A stretch of 64,000 nt of DNA from Kuschelorhynchus macadamiae (GCA_030620095.1 JAUTXW010000537.1:2133501-2197500); one strand, 5' to 3'. Shown: positions 34,231 through 47,175, numbered from the stretch's first letter. The notes: generated by a model from the letters alone, not told the origin. Made by a program: numbers and translations.

Positions 34231-35049
34231 TGTCTATATGTATATAAACAAGGCCTATACATAAGATAAAAAGTAAGAGATCTGGCAATGTTGGAATGGA
34301 GTCGGCGGTTTACAGAATAATCGAATTGAACCGAACATGATGAGGATGAGGCCGATGAGGAATGGAGAAGCAAAATGGCGGTGACATTGTTGCTGTGTGT
34401 TAAATAATTGCATGCATTTTTGAGCAATATTTAAAGTTCTATTATAATTTAAAATTTTCGAACGTAATTTATTATACATAGCTGAAATATGTAAGAGGAT
34501 TTCTTTGTTTTCTGAGCGTAACTGGATTTAAAAGTTCAGTTAACCCCGGGACTCACGCCGGGATAGTTTTGATTAGTATATCTTTTCCATTGCTGCATGA
34601 TAATGTACACGGTGAGTAAAATTATTATTACATTTGTTTAATTATTGCCGCGAATAAGCTTGTAAATACTAGATGAGTTGGTTACTCATCATACCACTTT
34701 GTATTTCAGATATTTTTATTACTTATATTTTATCTGATACTTATTAAATAAATACCTTTTGAATATTCGGAATGTTCTTCAGGTCCTCCTATCGAATTGA
34801 CATACCCACACGTTGGATAAAATGTTTTATTTTATTGCTTTGACTGAAAGAGTGCCACAACTAGCCTATAAATCCTAAATAACTTGTATTGCAACCTAGC
34901 ATATTGATAATTTTTTACATATTATAATAAAATAGCTTCACATCCATTCTATAATCTCTTTACAAAACATTTTTCCTGCTATAATATGCATTAAACCGAC
35001 CACCACATGCCAATGTTGCTAGGGCTGTTTCTGGTTTTATAATATAAAT

Positions 35050-35375
35050 ATGTTTATTTCAGAGTAGTATAAACAAGGTTTGTTACATTCTCAATGTGAA
35101 ACCTCGTGGTAGGGTTTTGAACTTACTTTATAAAGCATGTGTGTTTGAATCCTGCTTTGGACAAAAACTTGTTAGTTTTTTTTACAAATCGTAAATTTAT
35201 ATGTAGTTGTGTTTTAAAAATCAGATTGCATTTTGGTTAGCACAGGTTCTTTAATAAAACCATCATTAAAGCTATAATAAATAACAAAACCATCATTAAA
35301 GATTATAAATAATACAAATTCTGTTGTATAAGGAAAACAACTCTCGCAATGTTGGCATCGAGTGGTTAGTTTAAC
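35050..35375 (+). repeat. SINE-like repeat S, copy 5
   Basis: Seen: head GAGTAGTATAAACAAGGTTTG (35071), box-B-like GTTTGAATCC (35142), body GTAGTTGTGTTTTAAAAATC and TTTTGGTTAGCACAGG, then two tail units of AATAAAACCATCATTAAAG and the closing TCGCAATGTTGGCATCGAG. Confidence 0.65.
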
Positions 35376-36254
35376 AAATCATTGTTATAATAACTATATC
35401 TATATGTATATCAAAATCAATTTATTTCACAATTATTGTTGATGCTTTCGTGGATGAAACTATGAAATGTGCATATAATTGTGTTAATTTAATAGGTATT
35501 TCAAATAAAGCACACCTGAAAATAGATAAATATGATAACTTGAGTTTTTTTTTATGTAATTAATTTTGAGATAACATCATTCATACAAATCTAAAAAACA
35601 AGAACCAATGTAATAATACTTAAATTATGTTAATTTAAACTGAAAATATCCTTAACATTATCATGTGTGTGATTAGATAGTGTACATATTGATTTTTTGA
35701 TTTGTTTATAGTTTATTTCTATATAATTTTAAGGGTTTTTATTAATTTTAATTATTTATATTCTTTGAAACATCGAGTAATAGTAGTAAAAACAAGCAAT
35801 TAAAAAAAAAAGGACAAAAAGCACTTTAACTAGGAAACTGCAAATCAAATAAATATAATTTTAGCAGAATTAAAAAAAAATACTATCACAGATTCAATTA
35901 AGTATGTAAAAAAAAAACCAGAATATTTTCAGAGTTTCGGGGAGGAGGGCCCCCCGACAATAAACCTGGTAGGTTACAAGCTGAAAGTTTCATAAAATGC
36001 AATTAATTAAAAATACTGCTTAATATTCCCTTCATAAAAAAGGAAAAGTTACTTTCATAAACTTGATAAAAAAAAATTAAATATATTGTTTTATTTTATT
36101 GAATTAATTGCAATAGTTTCGTCCCATGTTTAGACTGACTTTTTAACTTTTACTGAATTTAAACAAAAACTAAAATGACAAAGTTTTTTTTCTTTGTTTT
36201 TCAGAATCACCTATTTTAGAGGAAATTAATATTATTTTATATCAGAATTTAACA
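35376..36254. other. Gap, nothing recognised
   Basis: Very AT-rich with several poly-A and poly-T runs. A short GC-richer patch at 35935-35965 (GGGGAGGAGGGCCCCCCGAC) stands out but has no identifiable role. Confidence 0.45.
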
Positions 36255-36445
36255 AAAATGTTGCAATTATAATTTATGTTAGAAATGACATAATTGTAAA
36301 CTTTCATGAAATTTAATACAAAGAATTAATAACTTTAAGGTTAGAATTCAAATCATCGGCTTTAACTGCAGTGTATAGACCACCCTCCCCGCAACAATGC
36401 TGAATTATTTTTGGAGGACCTCGGTGAGTATTTAAAAAATTTAAA
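36255..36445 (+). pseudogene. LINE endonuclease fragment
   Basis: Seen: IYVRNDIIV at about 36275-36300 (the GGVAIYVRNDI block) and LTAVYRPPSPQQ at about 36362-36397, then a decayed FLEDLGEYL at 36405-36435. These are consecutive blocks of an AP endonuclease. Frames are broken; no RT follows. Confidence 0.5.
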
Positions 36446-37489
36446 TAAAATTCAAATTAAAGATTTTTTTAGGAAATACGTTTTAACTTATTAAATAAAA
36501 AACACTAGAGTAAATAAATATCTAAATACACTAATGAGTCATGGCTTTTAATTGATCATTTTACAATTTATAATTATTGTTTATATCTGCTGTATAAACA
36601 GGGAGTAATTAATGAAAACAGAAACAGAAAAAAATCAAGGTTAAAAAATGAAGATATAGTAATATAGCCACAGTACTGCACAATTTGGCAGCTGTAGTGG
36701 GCCCAAACCCTCAGGGAGCCCTTATTAATGCTATGAAAAATTATTTTCACACTAAATAAAAGTAGGTAAATGTAATTATATTTCTTCCTTTTATCAAAGA
36801 ATACTTTTATTTGTATGATGCTGTTTCTTTTTTTGTTTTATGTGCTTTGTGTACTTCGGTATGGGAAATGGATGTATACAATATCTTTTGAAGTAAAAAC
36901 TATTATTTAAGGTATAGAACAAAATGGTCTTGCATTTGTTACATTACATTTTCAATGTCCTTTATATTTATACAAAGTAAATGTGAGCTGTGAAATTTAT
37001 TTAAAAAATAGATTAATTCTTAGGTTAATTATTTAACAATTTTATACTAATATATGAAATTTCATTGCCCTATCTTCAGTTTAATTTATCTAGTTTTCAT
37101 TAAATGTTTTAAACTTTTTCATAAACCAAACATGCTTTTCACTCAAATGTAGATACCTTAAAAAAACAACCAACAACAGGGTACAACCATTGAACATTAA
37201 CAAGACAAGAAGTCCGTCAGAACTTTTATGTTGTGCTTACAATAACGCGCCGACGAATCCGAGAAATTCATATAGCTGTACAGGGGCCCATGCTTTTACA
37301 AGCTAGCGATTAAAAAGAATAAACGTTCACTAACTGGGGTGATTTAAAAACGAGTTTAAAAATATCTATCCATAATTATTATTGTGACCTATTTTACTTT
37401 ATATGTATTAAAAGAAAAACGTCAAGTTGTTTAATAAATAGCTCTTAATATAATTATAAAAAGTACTGTTTGTAAAAATTAAGTAAAAA
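36446..37489. other. Gap, nothing recognised
   Basis: AT-rich; no ORF with family sense, no inverted termini seen. Confidence 0.45.
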
Positions 37490-37930
37490 AGGAATTTTTG
37501 AAAATTTTAATCCAAGATGGCGGAACAAAATGGCGGCATAATAAAGTATTTAAAAATTCAGCCTAAAAACTAATAGTGATATAGAGAAAAACTAGTAAAC
37601 CTGGAGTACTAATTCAAGATGGGGGAACAAAACGGCGGCCAAATAAACTATTTGTAATCGTGAAAAAAAATCTCCTCAGGTTTTACATATTTTTAGGTTT
37701 TAGCATACCTAGATGCCAAAAAATATATTTCATCAATTCTGTCGGTCCGTCTGTCGATTTGTCTGTTGGTCTGTAAGTTCGGGACATAGCTTAAAAGCTA
37801 CTCATCAGATTAACTTCCATTTTAGGCAAAAATTAAAAGTCATATGGGGATGACCTGGTAATATTTTCATAAAAATCCAATAAGCCGGAATAAAATGGTG
37901 GACTAGTGAAACGTTAAAAAAAACTATTAC
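37490..37930 (+). repeat. Dispersed repeat R1, copy 3
   Basis: Seen: CCAAGATGGCGGAACAAAATGG at 37512, ATTCAGCCTAAAAACTAATA, AACGGCGGCCAAATAAAC at 37630, CCTAGATGCCAAAAAATATA, GTCGATTTGTCTGTTGGTCTG and CATATGGGGATGACC. Same order as copies 1 and 2, with a duplicated GGCGG unit. Confidence 0.7.
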
Positions 37931-38479
37931 TAAGAAACTAATTATCAAATTTGATCAACCACAGGTCTCAGTTAGTGGCTAATTAATACAAAATTACATC
38001 TATTAATAAGTTATAAGTATAATCTATTACTAAGAAATAAACCCTTAAAATCCTTGGCAAACTTTAGATAAAGAAATAACTTTTGGCAACCATACACATA
38101 TTACCAATAAAGCAAGGAAACTTTCTTGGTTTTATGTTATGTACATTGCTCAATTTTAATATGTTTTTAAAAATGTCTATTGTGCCATTGTTCATCCAAT
38201 TTTCTGCATGTACTTTTTTATAGAAATAAGATCCATGCTTTAGAGCAGGTATGGGCAGCTTTGCTTAGCTGAGGGAGTAATTTCGGGTCTTAATCAGGTT
38301 ACACGCCATAGGTAAGAAATAAGTAGGTAGTATTAAATAAAAAAGCGATAAAAATTCAAAATTTTTTTTATTTATTAATTATAATAGCATAATCAAACAT
38401 ATAAAAAACAAATTAACAAAAACAGATAGAAAAATCAAATGAAAATTAATGAGAGATTTAAGTTTGAAGCTGAGAAACA
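37931..38479. other. Gap, nothing recognised
   Basis: No gene recognised. Its right end joins the hAT-type relic. Confidence 0.4.
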
Positions 38480-39385
38480 AGATGATCAATATTGGGGTCA
38501 ATATCACCAGTACATAGGCGCAAAGTGTTTTTTAAATTAAAATATGTAAGCCGAGTATGATGCTTCTTTTTATTAATTTTTATGATTTAAAATAGCTGCT
38601 CATATTACACATGCTAGCAAATGTACAAATTGTTTTTCATGCGAAAACTCTCAGCTGTGGATACTTTTCTTCAGAAAGGTATGTAATAAGTAAGTAAGTA
38701 GTTTCAGTTCTTCAGCATAGCGACTGTATTTCAATGTTTTCGTGACTGGATAATGTTAAACTTGTTTTACTTCTCATTTTAACACAAGTGATTTTTATTT
38801 TGAAAAGCTTTAAGATGACTGTACAGCTTGTTGATTTACCAATTGGTATTGTTTTTGAAGCTTAAAGTTCCAGTTGTTTAAGTGTTCTGTGATGTCTAGC
38901 AGGAACGCCAAGTCACAAAGTCATGTTGGATCACAAATTTGATGGTTCTAACTACCACATTCATAACTTTCTTCAGTCGAATGGACTTAGAGCACAAGTT
39001 TTGTTGGTGAATAATGCAATACAGAATTATTAAATCACATTCTTGCATCTGGGCACACTCCAAATAATTTACACTACTGTAAGTCATAATGCTCAAAAGT
39101 ACTTTGCACCTCGGTAAAAATATCTTTTAGTGTAGTCTATCTAGTAGTGGTCTCATGTAGTGGTCGTAAAGCCAGTAATGAAAACCAGCCAATTTATCAG
39201 TCAATGTTTTTTTGATATCACTAGCCATCATAACTATATGTTGAAAACAACAGTACGTCACGTAGGCTCACTTTTTCAAAATCTTTCTTCTTTTGTCGGA
39301 ACAAAAGTTCTGCAACAGCTACTAGGCACTTTTTAACAAACTCTTCCTCAGAAAATGATTTCGTTCCAAAATACCGAACTAACTA
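38480..39385 (-). pseudogene. hAT-type transposase relic (ZBED/GTF2IRD2-like)
   Basis: Seen on the minus strand in order: SEEEFVKKCLVAVAELLF and KDFEKVSLRD (39370-39280), RPLHETTT and FTEVQSTFEHYDL (39160-39080), then the open stretch 39096-38896 with CIIHQQNLCSKSIRLKKVM and VVVRTIKFV, then LLDITEHLNNWNFKLQKQ (38885-38830). Family knowledge: the HCIIHQxxLCSK and DITxHLNxLNxxLQ blocks belong to hAT transposases whose domesticated relatives include ZBED5 and GTF2IRD2. Several stops; no termini found. It is unlike the hAT at 21.8 kb. Confidence 0.75.
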
Positions 39386-39854
39386 TAAAACTAGTGTAGA
39401 ATTTGATACATTTTTAGAATTAATAGTAAAAATGCTTGAATGTTTTTATAAATAGAACCTGACTGGGTACATGGCTTACTGAGTTTCTATAACTGCATGG
39501 AGATGGAAAACTGGGATTTTGTAGGTGGCCCAGTGGTTGTTGTTAATACTAAATTTGATTGATTTTTGAACATCATATAGATTAATAAGGCTAACCCTGT
39601 TTTAATGCCCAAATGTCAGGTAAAATATTATAGGAAGTTATATTGTAGAAAAAGAACAGCCAAAAAATTGCCCATGATTAGTACATCAAAAACAGTCACA
39701 ATCCAAGTAGTGTCCTCATAAGGCAGCAACAACCTTTCCCTCGATCTGCTGGAATCAATGGTCTATTTATTTATTTAATCGTTGGTGTTAAGGAAAACTA
39801 ATAACTGACGGTTAATGCTCCAACCTTTCAACTACAGACCTGCATATATATTAT
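39386..39854. other. Short gap
   Basis: TATTTATTTATTTAATCG at 39763-39780 could be the inverted tail of a small minus-strand LINE fragment. Otherwise nothing seen. Confidence 0.35.
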
Positions 39855-40524
39855 CAGTATGTTTGTGGATTGCGAATGAAGCTGACTGAATTGTCCTACA
39901 GTTTGTATCAACAAACAATTACCATGTGATCATGCTAACAGAAACCAACTTATCAGATGACATCAATGATGCTGAATTGGGCATGGCAGAATACATCATA
40001 TTTCGAAGGGATCAATCAAGTGAGACCAGTGCAAAGAAATCTATGGGTGTGGTCCTAATTGCTATTCAGAAGTTCATTTTTTATAGACTTATCCATATCA
40101 CAGCACCGGTTGAGCAAATTTGTGTGAAGAGAGGTTCTGGAAATCATCAATGCATTCTGGGTTGTATATACCTGCCTCCAAATTCTCCATATAGGAACTA
40201 CCTCCTAGTAAGTGACACTATAGACTTTGTGTAGGATTCCTTTCCTGATGTGGAATTGTGCATGGCTGGTGACTTTAACCAGAGTTCAGTGGCCTTCCAC
40301 CGTGATAATGTTTATGTTCCTCCTCAAACTTACTCTAGATTTAATACTTCATTAGAAATACAATGTTTACAACTGTGACTTTCTACTTCGAATTGATATG
40401 CATCATCCACCTCTATGTTTTGATATTGTAACTGGAAACGAATTTTTTACTCCTAGTAAACAAGCTAATGAATTTAAATGAAATTTTATTATAAATCAGC
40501 AGACTATTCTTTAATCAATAATTA
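39855..40524 (+). pseudogene. LINE D, 5' part: endonuclease
   Basis: Seen: GLRMKLTELSYS, then IMLTETNLSDDINDAELGM, KSMGVVLIAIQ, HQCILGCIYLPPNSPYRNYL, a stop at 40232-40234, LCMAGDFNQSSV, and LLRIDMHHPPLCFDIVTG in place of the SDHxPL block. The frame ends at SADYSLINNY, where a DNA transposon interrupts it, and resumes at 42737. 5'-truncated within the endonuclease. Family: jockey-superfamily LINE. Confidence 0.8.
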
Positions 40525-42736
40525 CACTGGCGGAGAAAAAAAAATTTTTTTGTTGTAACAAATCAGAATAGCATAATCTAATAGAATGGACCTATCCAAA
40601 TACGAAAATGACACATAGGAAGTTGTAGCACGTAGGGTTACGATACTTAATATCTATACAAAAAATTATTTCAGAAAATTCTTAACCCTGTTTATTGACT
40701 ATGTTTACAGTTTTCGCCTATTAAACATACCATACATCTAAGAGAAAAGCAAATGAGAAAAATAGTAACTTAAAACACTAATTAAACTTTATTTTTTCTG
40801 TTTATGAGGTGTCCTATCTTCTCTCTTCAAAAACCAGCAGTAGTCACCCATGGCTGGATCCCATCGTCATTGCTACCGAATTTCCATTGTTCTGATATCT
40901 TGGTGAAACCTTTCACCCTGCTCGTCACTAACAGCTTCCAAATTTTTAGGAAAAAATGACAGACGGGAATGTAGGAAGTGAATTTTTAATGACATTCTGG
41001 CACCAAGCGCTTTATAGGCATCTAAGAGTTCATTAACTAATTGTTCATAATTTTCATCCATATTGTTGCTTAAAAATCCTCTTACTACATTAATAAATGA
41101 ATTCCATGCTCTGAGTTCCTGCCTGGTAAGCTTTTCCCTAAAATTAACATCGTTCAGCAATTTTCTGATTTGTGGCCCAATAAAAATGCCTTCTTTTAAT
41201 TTGGCATCACTTAACTGGGGAAGGACTTGTCTTAGGTATTTAAATCCATCACCATCTTTATTCAAAGCCTTCAAAAAGTTTTTCATCAGCCCAAGTTTAA
41301 TGTGAAGAGGAGGCATTTTTGGAATCAACAAGAGGTATAAATTTAACATTTTGAGATCCCGGTTGAAATTCGCTTCTTTCTGGCCAAATTTTTGTTACAT
41401 AATGCTGATTTATTGCACGACTGTCCCATAAACAAAGAAAACAGCCATATTTAAGTCCCCACATATCTGCCATTTATACATATTGTAGTTTATTTTGTCC
41501 AAAATCGAGCGCATATTTTCATAATTTTCTTTCATAGCATCTGAATGGGCAACTGGTATAGAGGGTTTTAAATTTCCATTACTCAATAACAGCTTTTAAG
41601 CTATATTTATATGAGTCTATGAATAAGCGCCACTCACGGGGAGAATGTTCAATATCAAGTTCCTGCATTAAACTGTCTATATTAGTACACGCGCACAACG
41701 AATTTTCCATACTGTAGAATTCAGAAAACATAGCATTTCTTTTTCTGAAATTCGTAATTTTTGTTTCTTTGGCCAATAGGTTCCATTCCTTAAGTTGGGA
41801 ACCTATAAGTTCTGACTGTTGCTTGGATAACCCCAAATAACATACCAAATCATTTAATTCACTTTGAACAATCAAATGTGGCTCGTCGGAACTGGGACCT
41901 GTGGTAAAAGTGGGATCAGTGCACTGTTCTTCTGAGCTGCCTGATGATGCGTTATCTCCATTATTTCCCAAATCAATAGCTTGCCAATTTAAAGGTACAA
42001 TTGGCACTGGCAAATTTGCATTATGAGGAACAGGTCGTCCAAATTTACAAACTGCCATTGCAAATTTGGATATTCTATATTGTGCTTTTCCTTTTTGGAA
42101 TAACCTTCAGACTTTGTCAGGCAAAAATAACAATCGTCAGAATGATTGGTGGGTTCTCGCCATACCATTGGACCTGCAAAAGGCGTACTTTTTCTCTTTC
42201 CCTTCATCCACTGCACCAATGATACACTACAACTAACACTGCACACATGGGGAGCCCACCGCTTATCTTGATCCCCAATTAACACACCAAAATATTTAAA
42301 GTAGGCTTTTTTACATTTTCGGAAAATGGCCTGGCTTGTGATTTCACCAGAAATTCTCCACAAATATAACAAAATTTGTCAGGAGAAATTTTGCAACTTC
42401 GGCGCGTTTGACTCGACATTCTCGTCTTCACATACACATGCTTATCGATACACAGAGAACCACTCGATTTGAAACTCAACAGACGAGTGATGTTTAACGT
42501 TTATTTTATGTCTAATGTTGTAAACAACCCAGTCTAGGTAATTTTATGTTGTAAAATGGACCCATTTTAGCCGCCCCACAATAAAATTGTTTCCCTGCCA
42601 ATATAAAAGGTTCTAATTAGGCTATTAAAAAATAGTACGTATTAGGGCTTTCAGAATATTTTTTTATTATTGGGAGGGTATTTCCATTGTGAAAATAATG
42701 AGCTGGCCTGTTTTAGAAAAATCTTGTCAGCCAGTG
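40525..42736 (-). mobile_element. DNA transposon of unrecognised class, CACTGGC termini, inserted in LINE D
   Basis: Seen: the left end reads CACTGGCGGAGAAAA (40525) and the right end, read inward, CACTGGCTGACAAGA (from 42736). TTA precedes the left end and TTG follows the right. If the segment and one 3-bp repeat are removed, the LINE frame runs on without a break (LINNY then LCLFSWDRVF), which fixes the borders. Inside, on the minus strand, is one long intronless gene remnant. Inference: a 2212-bp element with roughly 15-bp imperfect TIRs and a 3-bp target duplication. CACTG ends with 3-bp TSD recall the CACTA/EnSpm group, but the protein shows no transposase motif I can name. Confidence 0.8.
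40789..42419 (-). pseudogene. Gene of the CACTGGC transposon: Cys-rich N-terminus, conserved C-terminal domain
   Basis: Seen in order: MSSQTRRSCKISPDKFCYIC (zinc-ligand-like CxxC), after a frameshift KAYFKYFGVLIGDQDKRWAP with further Cys, then MVWREPTNHSDDCYFC. Next, in 42058-41579, VCKFGRPVPHNANLPVP, an acidic Ser-rich linker, ELNDLVCYLGLSKQQSELIG and EWRLFIDSYKYSLKAV. Then broken frames (PVAHSDAMKENYENM, CGDLNMAVF) and 41349-40873 with PPLHIKLGLMKNFLKAL, EGIFIGPQIRKLL, MSLKIHFLHSRLSFFPKNL and DEQGERFHQDI. The tail RWDPAMGDYCWFLKRED ends at 40789. From memory, this protein is highly repeated in arthropod and cnidarian genomes and usually left unnamed. At least four frameshifts or stops. Catalytic residues are unknown. 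Confidence 0.75.
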
Positions 42737-44812
42737 TTGTTTATGTTTGTTCTCTTGGGATAGGGTATTTTGTTATATGGGTTTCGAAAACATGATAAAC
42801 ACTTTTTATGACATATTATACAATACTCTGAATATTTTTGTTCCAACTAAAAAAGTCTCCGGCAGGTCATTTCCGCCTTGGTTTACACGTGATCTTATTG
42901 CCCTAAACATTCAAAAAAAGATCGCTCACAAAAACTACAAATCCCAACTAACTATACCTTAAATTAACAATTATTTTCCAACCTCCGCTTACAAAATGTT
43001 GAATTTTCTCTTCAGAATGATGTAATGGAATTGGAATGTCTGGAATTTTATTAACTCTAAACGTAAATCAGGCCCAATGTTCTGTCTCTAGAAGGTGATG
43101 AAGTTGAAATGGGCCCCAAAGTAGTCAACCTTTTTGCTGACTATTTTAGCTCTGTTTATTCCTTAGTTAATATAAATGTCAATAGTTACTCCATTTCCAT
43201 CTCAGATATATACCTGGAATTGAATAGTTTAAATATTCATAAAGGACCAGATCATATACACCCCATTCTATTAAAAAACTGTTGCCAGACCTCTACAAAT
43301 TATATTTAATGAATCTCTGAAGTGTGGCATCTTTCCAAGTTTTTGGAAGTTCAGTTTTGTGGTTCCTATTCATAAGTTGGGTGACAAATCTGACATAAGG
43401 AATTACAGACCAATTAGCATTATAAATGTCATTCCCAAGATTTTTGAGAAAATTGTCACTAAGCATCTTACCTCTGTGATGTCCCCTGTGATTATCGATG
43501 AACAATTTGGCTTTTGCCCTAACAAAAGTACCGAACTAAATCTATTCACCTACACAAAAAACATTTTTGATACCCTGGAAAATGGTTCTGAAGTCCACTC
43601 GATTTATACAGATTTCACTAAAGCCTTTTATAGAGTTCCCCACAAAGTATTATTAAACAAACTTAAAACTTTGGGTATATCTGGATCTCTGCTTAACTGG
43701 ATTGGAAGTTACCTTTTTGACAGAGTGCAGACAGTCAAAGTTAATAACTTCTTATCTCACGAAATCATAGTTTCTTCTGGGGTCTCCCATAGTTTCCATA
43801 TAGGGCCATTGTTTGATCTGTATGTAAACAATGTCTCCTTATGCTTTAAATCATCTAAGTTTCTTCTTTTTGCTGATGACCTAAAAACTTTCTAAGACAG
43901 TCACAAATCAAAGTCACTGCATGTCTCTTCAAGAAGACCTTAACAGGTTTGTGAAATGGTGCTTTAAGAATGGCATGGAACTTAATACATCTAAATGTAA
44001 GTTAATGAAGTTCTCAAAATTGCATCATAAGATTGACTTTGACTATGTTGTCAATAGCAAAACCCTATCATCTACTGAGTCCATCAGGGACCTTAGTGTA
44101 ACATTGGATTCTGAGCTTTCATTCATTAATCACATTACTCACATCACCAACAAATACCTTATGATGCTGGGATTCATTAAAAAAACTCCAAGGAATTTTC
44201 CACAATTTTCTCTCTTAAATTACTTTATTGTAGCCTTGTTAGGTCCCACATAGAATATGCTTCTTCAGTTTGGAATCCAAGTTATGCTACCCACATTCAA
44301 AGGCTTGAACGAGTACAAAGAATGTTTCTTCATTACATCCATCAAAAGTTTTTCATTGACACCGAATTCCATTATAACAATCTCTGTAAATGGATTATTC
44401 TACAAACACTATCTTCAGGAAAAAGAAACCATTATCTACTTCTTCTCTTCAAGGCGACATGGATTGCCTTGAACTGGTCTCAATGGTGGATCTGCATGCC
44501 CCTGTGAGAATGACACGTAGTCACCAAACATTCAATGTTAATTTTCACAGAATCAACTATGGCGCTCACTCTTTCATTCCACTATGATTGGCACAAGTTA
44601 ATAAATATAAACAGCTTAACTTTTTTTGGACCCAAAGACAATTTTTTTATAAAATTGTCTCATTTAATTAATTAAAAATTTTTTTTTATATTTTACAATA
44701 TCATTCATTTTATAATTTCAACTTCCTATTTTCCTTCCTACAAAATTGTTAGTATTACATTAAGAAATCTTGTAAATGGACATTGTCTGTCAATAAATAA
44801 ATAAATAAATCA
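42737..44812 (+). pseudogene. LINE D, 3' part: tether, RT, CTD and tail
   Basis: Seen: FSWDRVFCYMGFENMINTFY, SFPPWFTRDLIAL (tether), a degraded stretch, ELNSLNIHKGPDHIHP, then 43359-43895 with RNYRPISIINVIPKIFEKI, DEQFGFCPNKSTE, YTDFTKAFYRVPHK, SSGVSHSFHIGPLFDLYVNN (a decayed GVPQGSHIGPLLF) and KFLLFADDL. Thumb KWCFKNGMELNTSKC at 43950, RSHIEYASSVWNPSY at 44245-44290, and the end APVRMTRSHQTFNVNF with stop at 44585. The 3' UTR ends TCTGTCAATAAATAAATAAATAAAT at 44788-44811. The catalytic Asp pair survives, but frames are broken at least four times. Confidence 0.85.
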
Positions 44813-44829
44813 AAGGACTAAATGCAATA

Positions 44830-46390
44830 TTCAGTGAACTTTTTGCCTCTATCAACAATTTAGTTGGTGATCTGCTGGTTGCCACATGAAGTTCTATTCA
44901 ATTTCTGGGTGATCGGCAGGAATGTTCTATTCTTTGCATTTTCAAAAAACATTTTGAATGAGATAAAGACTAACCATATTGTCTTTTCCGTATGGGAAAT
45001 TCCGGATGGCTGCTAATTCAGCAGGGATGCTACTAAGTTTTGACCACTTGTCTGGATCTTACCAAGGCATTTGACTGTATTACATGGTATTCAGTTATAA
45101 AGTTTTAAGGTCTCAGACAAAATAGTCAATAAAAGTCGATTATAAAATGTTTATTCAATCTAGTCAAAATAGCAAATAGCATTCTAAAAACATTAAATCT
45201 TTTTGGTTCAGGAGGATCCCAATCTAGTTACTAACTTGTTTGCAGTTTTTTCAAAAAGTATTCAGAATCATTCTACAATTAATATTTGCACTCATCCCGC
45301 CATACCACTTTCATACCTTTTTCTGCTCTCTATAAACTTGGGTTATTTTCTGGATATTTGAAAAATTGCCTATATTACCTCGATTTTCAAGGGTGACGGG
45401 AGAGGGGATGTAGAAAACTATCGTCCATTATCTGGACTTGATTGTTTGGCTATCCGTTGTCGTTGATAATCTAGTGTTATCTTTGTATAACATCCTGCCT
45501 CAGTATCAACATGGTTTTTCCCAAATCGGTCATGCCAAACTAATCAATGTCTATTCAAACTACTACTACCATCAGTAGATTAGGGAGCTTAGATTGATTC
45601 AATTTACTTTAATTTTAGAAAAGCATGTGATAGAGTCGATCACAATATTCTTATTAGTAAATTGTTTTCCATTGGTGTAGCTGACCCCTTGTTATCCTGG
45701 ATTTCTAATTGCGTTTCTAAGCAAATTTAGATGGTCACTCTGTCAACGGAAATTTTAGTCTCCTCTGGTTTACCCCAAGGGTTACATCTGGGTCCAATCT
45801 TATTTTTAATTTTTATAAATGCCAAGCTATATATTTAAAATTTATCGATTTCATTTCTATAGAGAGGATCTAAGAATATTTAAAAAAGTGTCCAACATTA
45901 GTGACTCAACAACTACAGCTGGAAATTGACAAATTAACATAGTGGTGTAAATCAAATAATATGCAGTGAAATGCTTCAAAATGTAAGATCATAACATTTT
46001 CAAGGAAAAAGTCAGTCATATTACATTCCTACCTTATCTCAAATTCACCCATATCAAGAGCAAATTTAATCAGTAATCTTTGATTCTGAACTAAGATTCA
46101 TGAGCATATAAATTATGTACCGTTAATGTTTTAAAGGTCGTATATTATTCATTCGTGAGAAGTCACTTATGGTACTGCCTGTATCATCTCGACCCCATTT
46201 TACAAAACACGTGGCGGCAAACATGAACACATCCAGGCAAAATGATCTTTGGATATAAAATTCTTATTAATGAAATTGCCCTGACCTGCTTGAACTTATT
46301 AATTTTCATACATGATCATGGTACCCAGTTTTGCAATATGTTCTTAATAGGAGCCACACATACTGGGATGAACATCTATATTCCTACTAA
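44830..46390 (+). pseudogene. Heavily decayed LINE ORF2
   Basis: Seen: DLTKAFDCITW at 45058, IAYITSIFKGDGRGDVENYR at 45368-45425 (the RPxPIFKxG-NYRP block), LPQYQHGFSQ at 45500, FNFRKACDRVDHNILISKLF at 45613-45672, SSGLPQGLHLGPILFLIFINA at 45763-45823, and FDSELRFMS at 46082. The order is that of RT blocks, but palm A appears twice (45058 and 45613), so two copies may be fused. No intact frame. Confidence 0.65.
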
Positions 46391-46395
46391 CTTTA

Positions 46396-46885
<490 letters not shown>

Positions 46886-47175
46886 GGACTTCTTTCTTGG
46901 GTATAGGTTTATTTGCAAAACCAAACAATGGGATTAACTTGACGTTTCGCCTATCATAGTAGGCTTTCTCAAAAATTGCTCATTCCTTTATTATTTTTTT
47001 TTTGGTATATATGGCTTTCCTTACCTATCTACAATTAATTTAAAAAACATTTAGTGGTCTAATTATAAATGACATTTACAATTTTTCTAAAACTGATTTC
47101 AAATTTTATACTATTGACAATAATTATTACAAAATTAATAAACTAAGGTTACATACCTATAAAATATATGTTGGT

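Noticed and set aside
42541..42603. An alternative right end (TTTCCCTGCCA) for the CACTGGC transposon
   Set aside because: It resembles the left terminus, but leaves 133 bases that the LINE reading does not need; the end at 42736 restores the LINE frame exactly.
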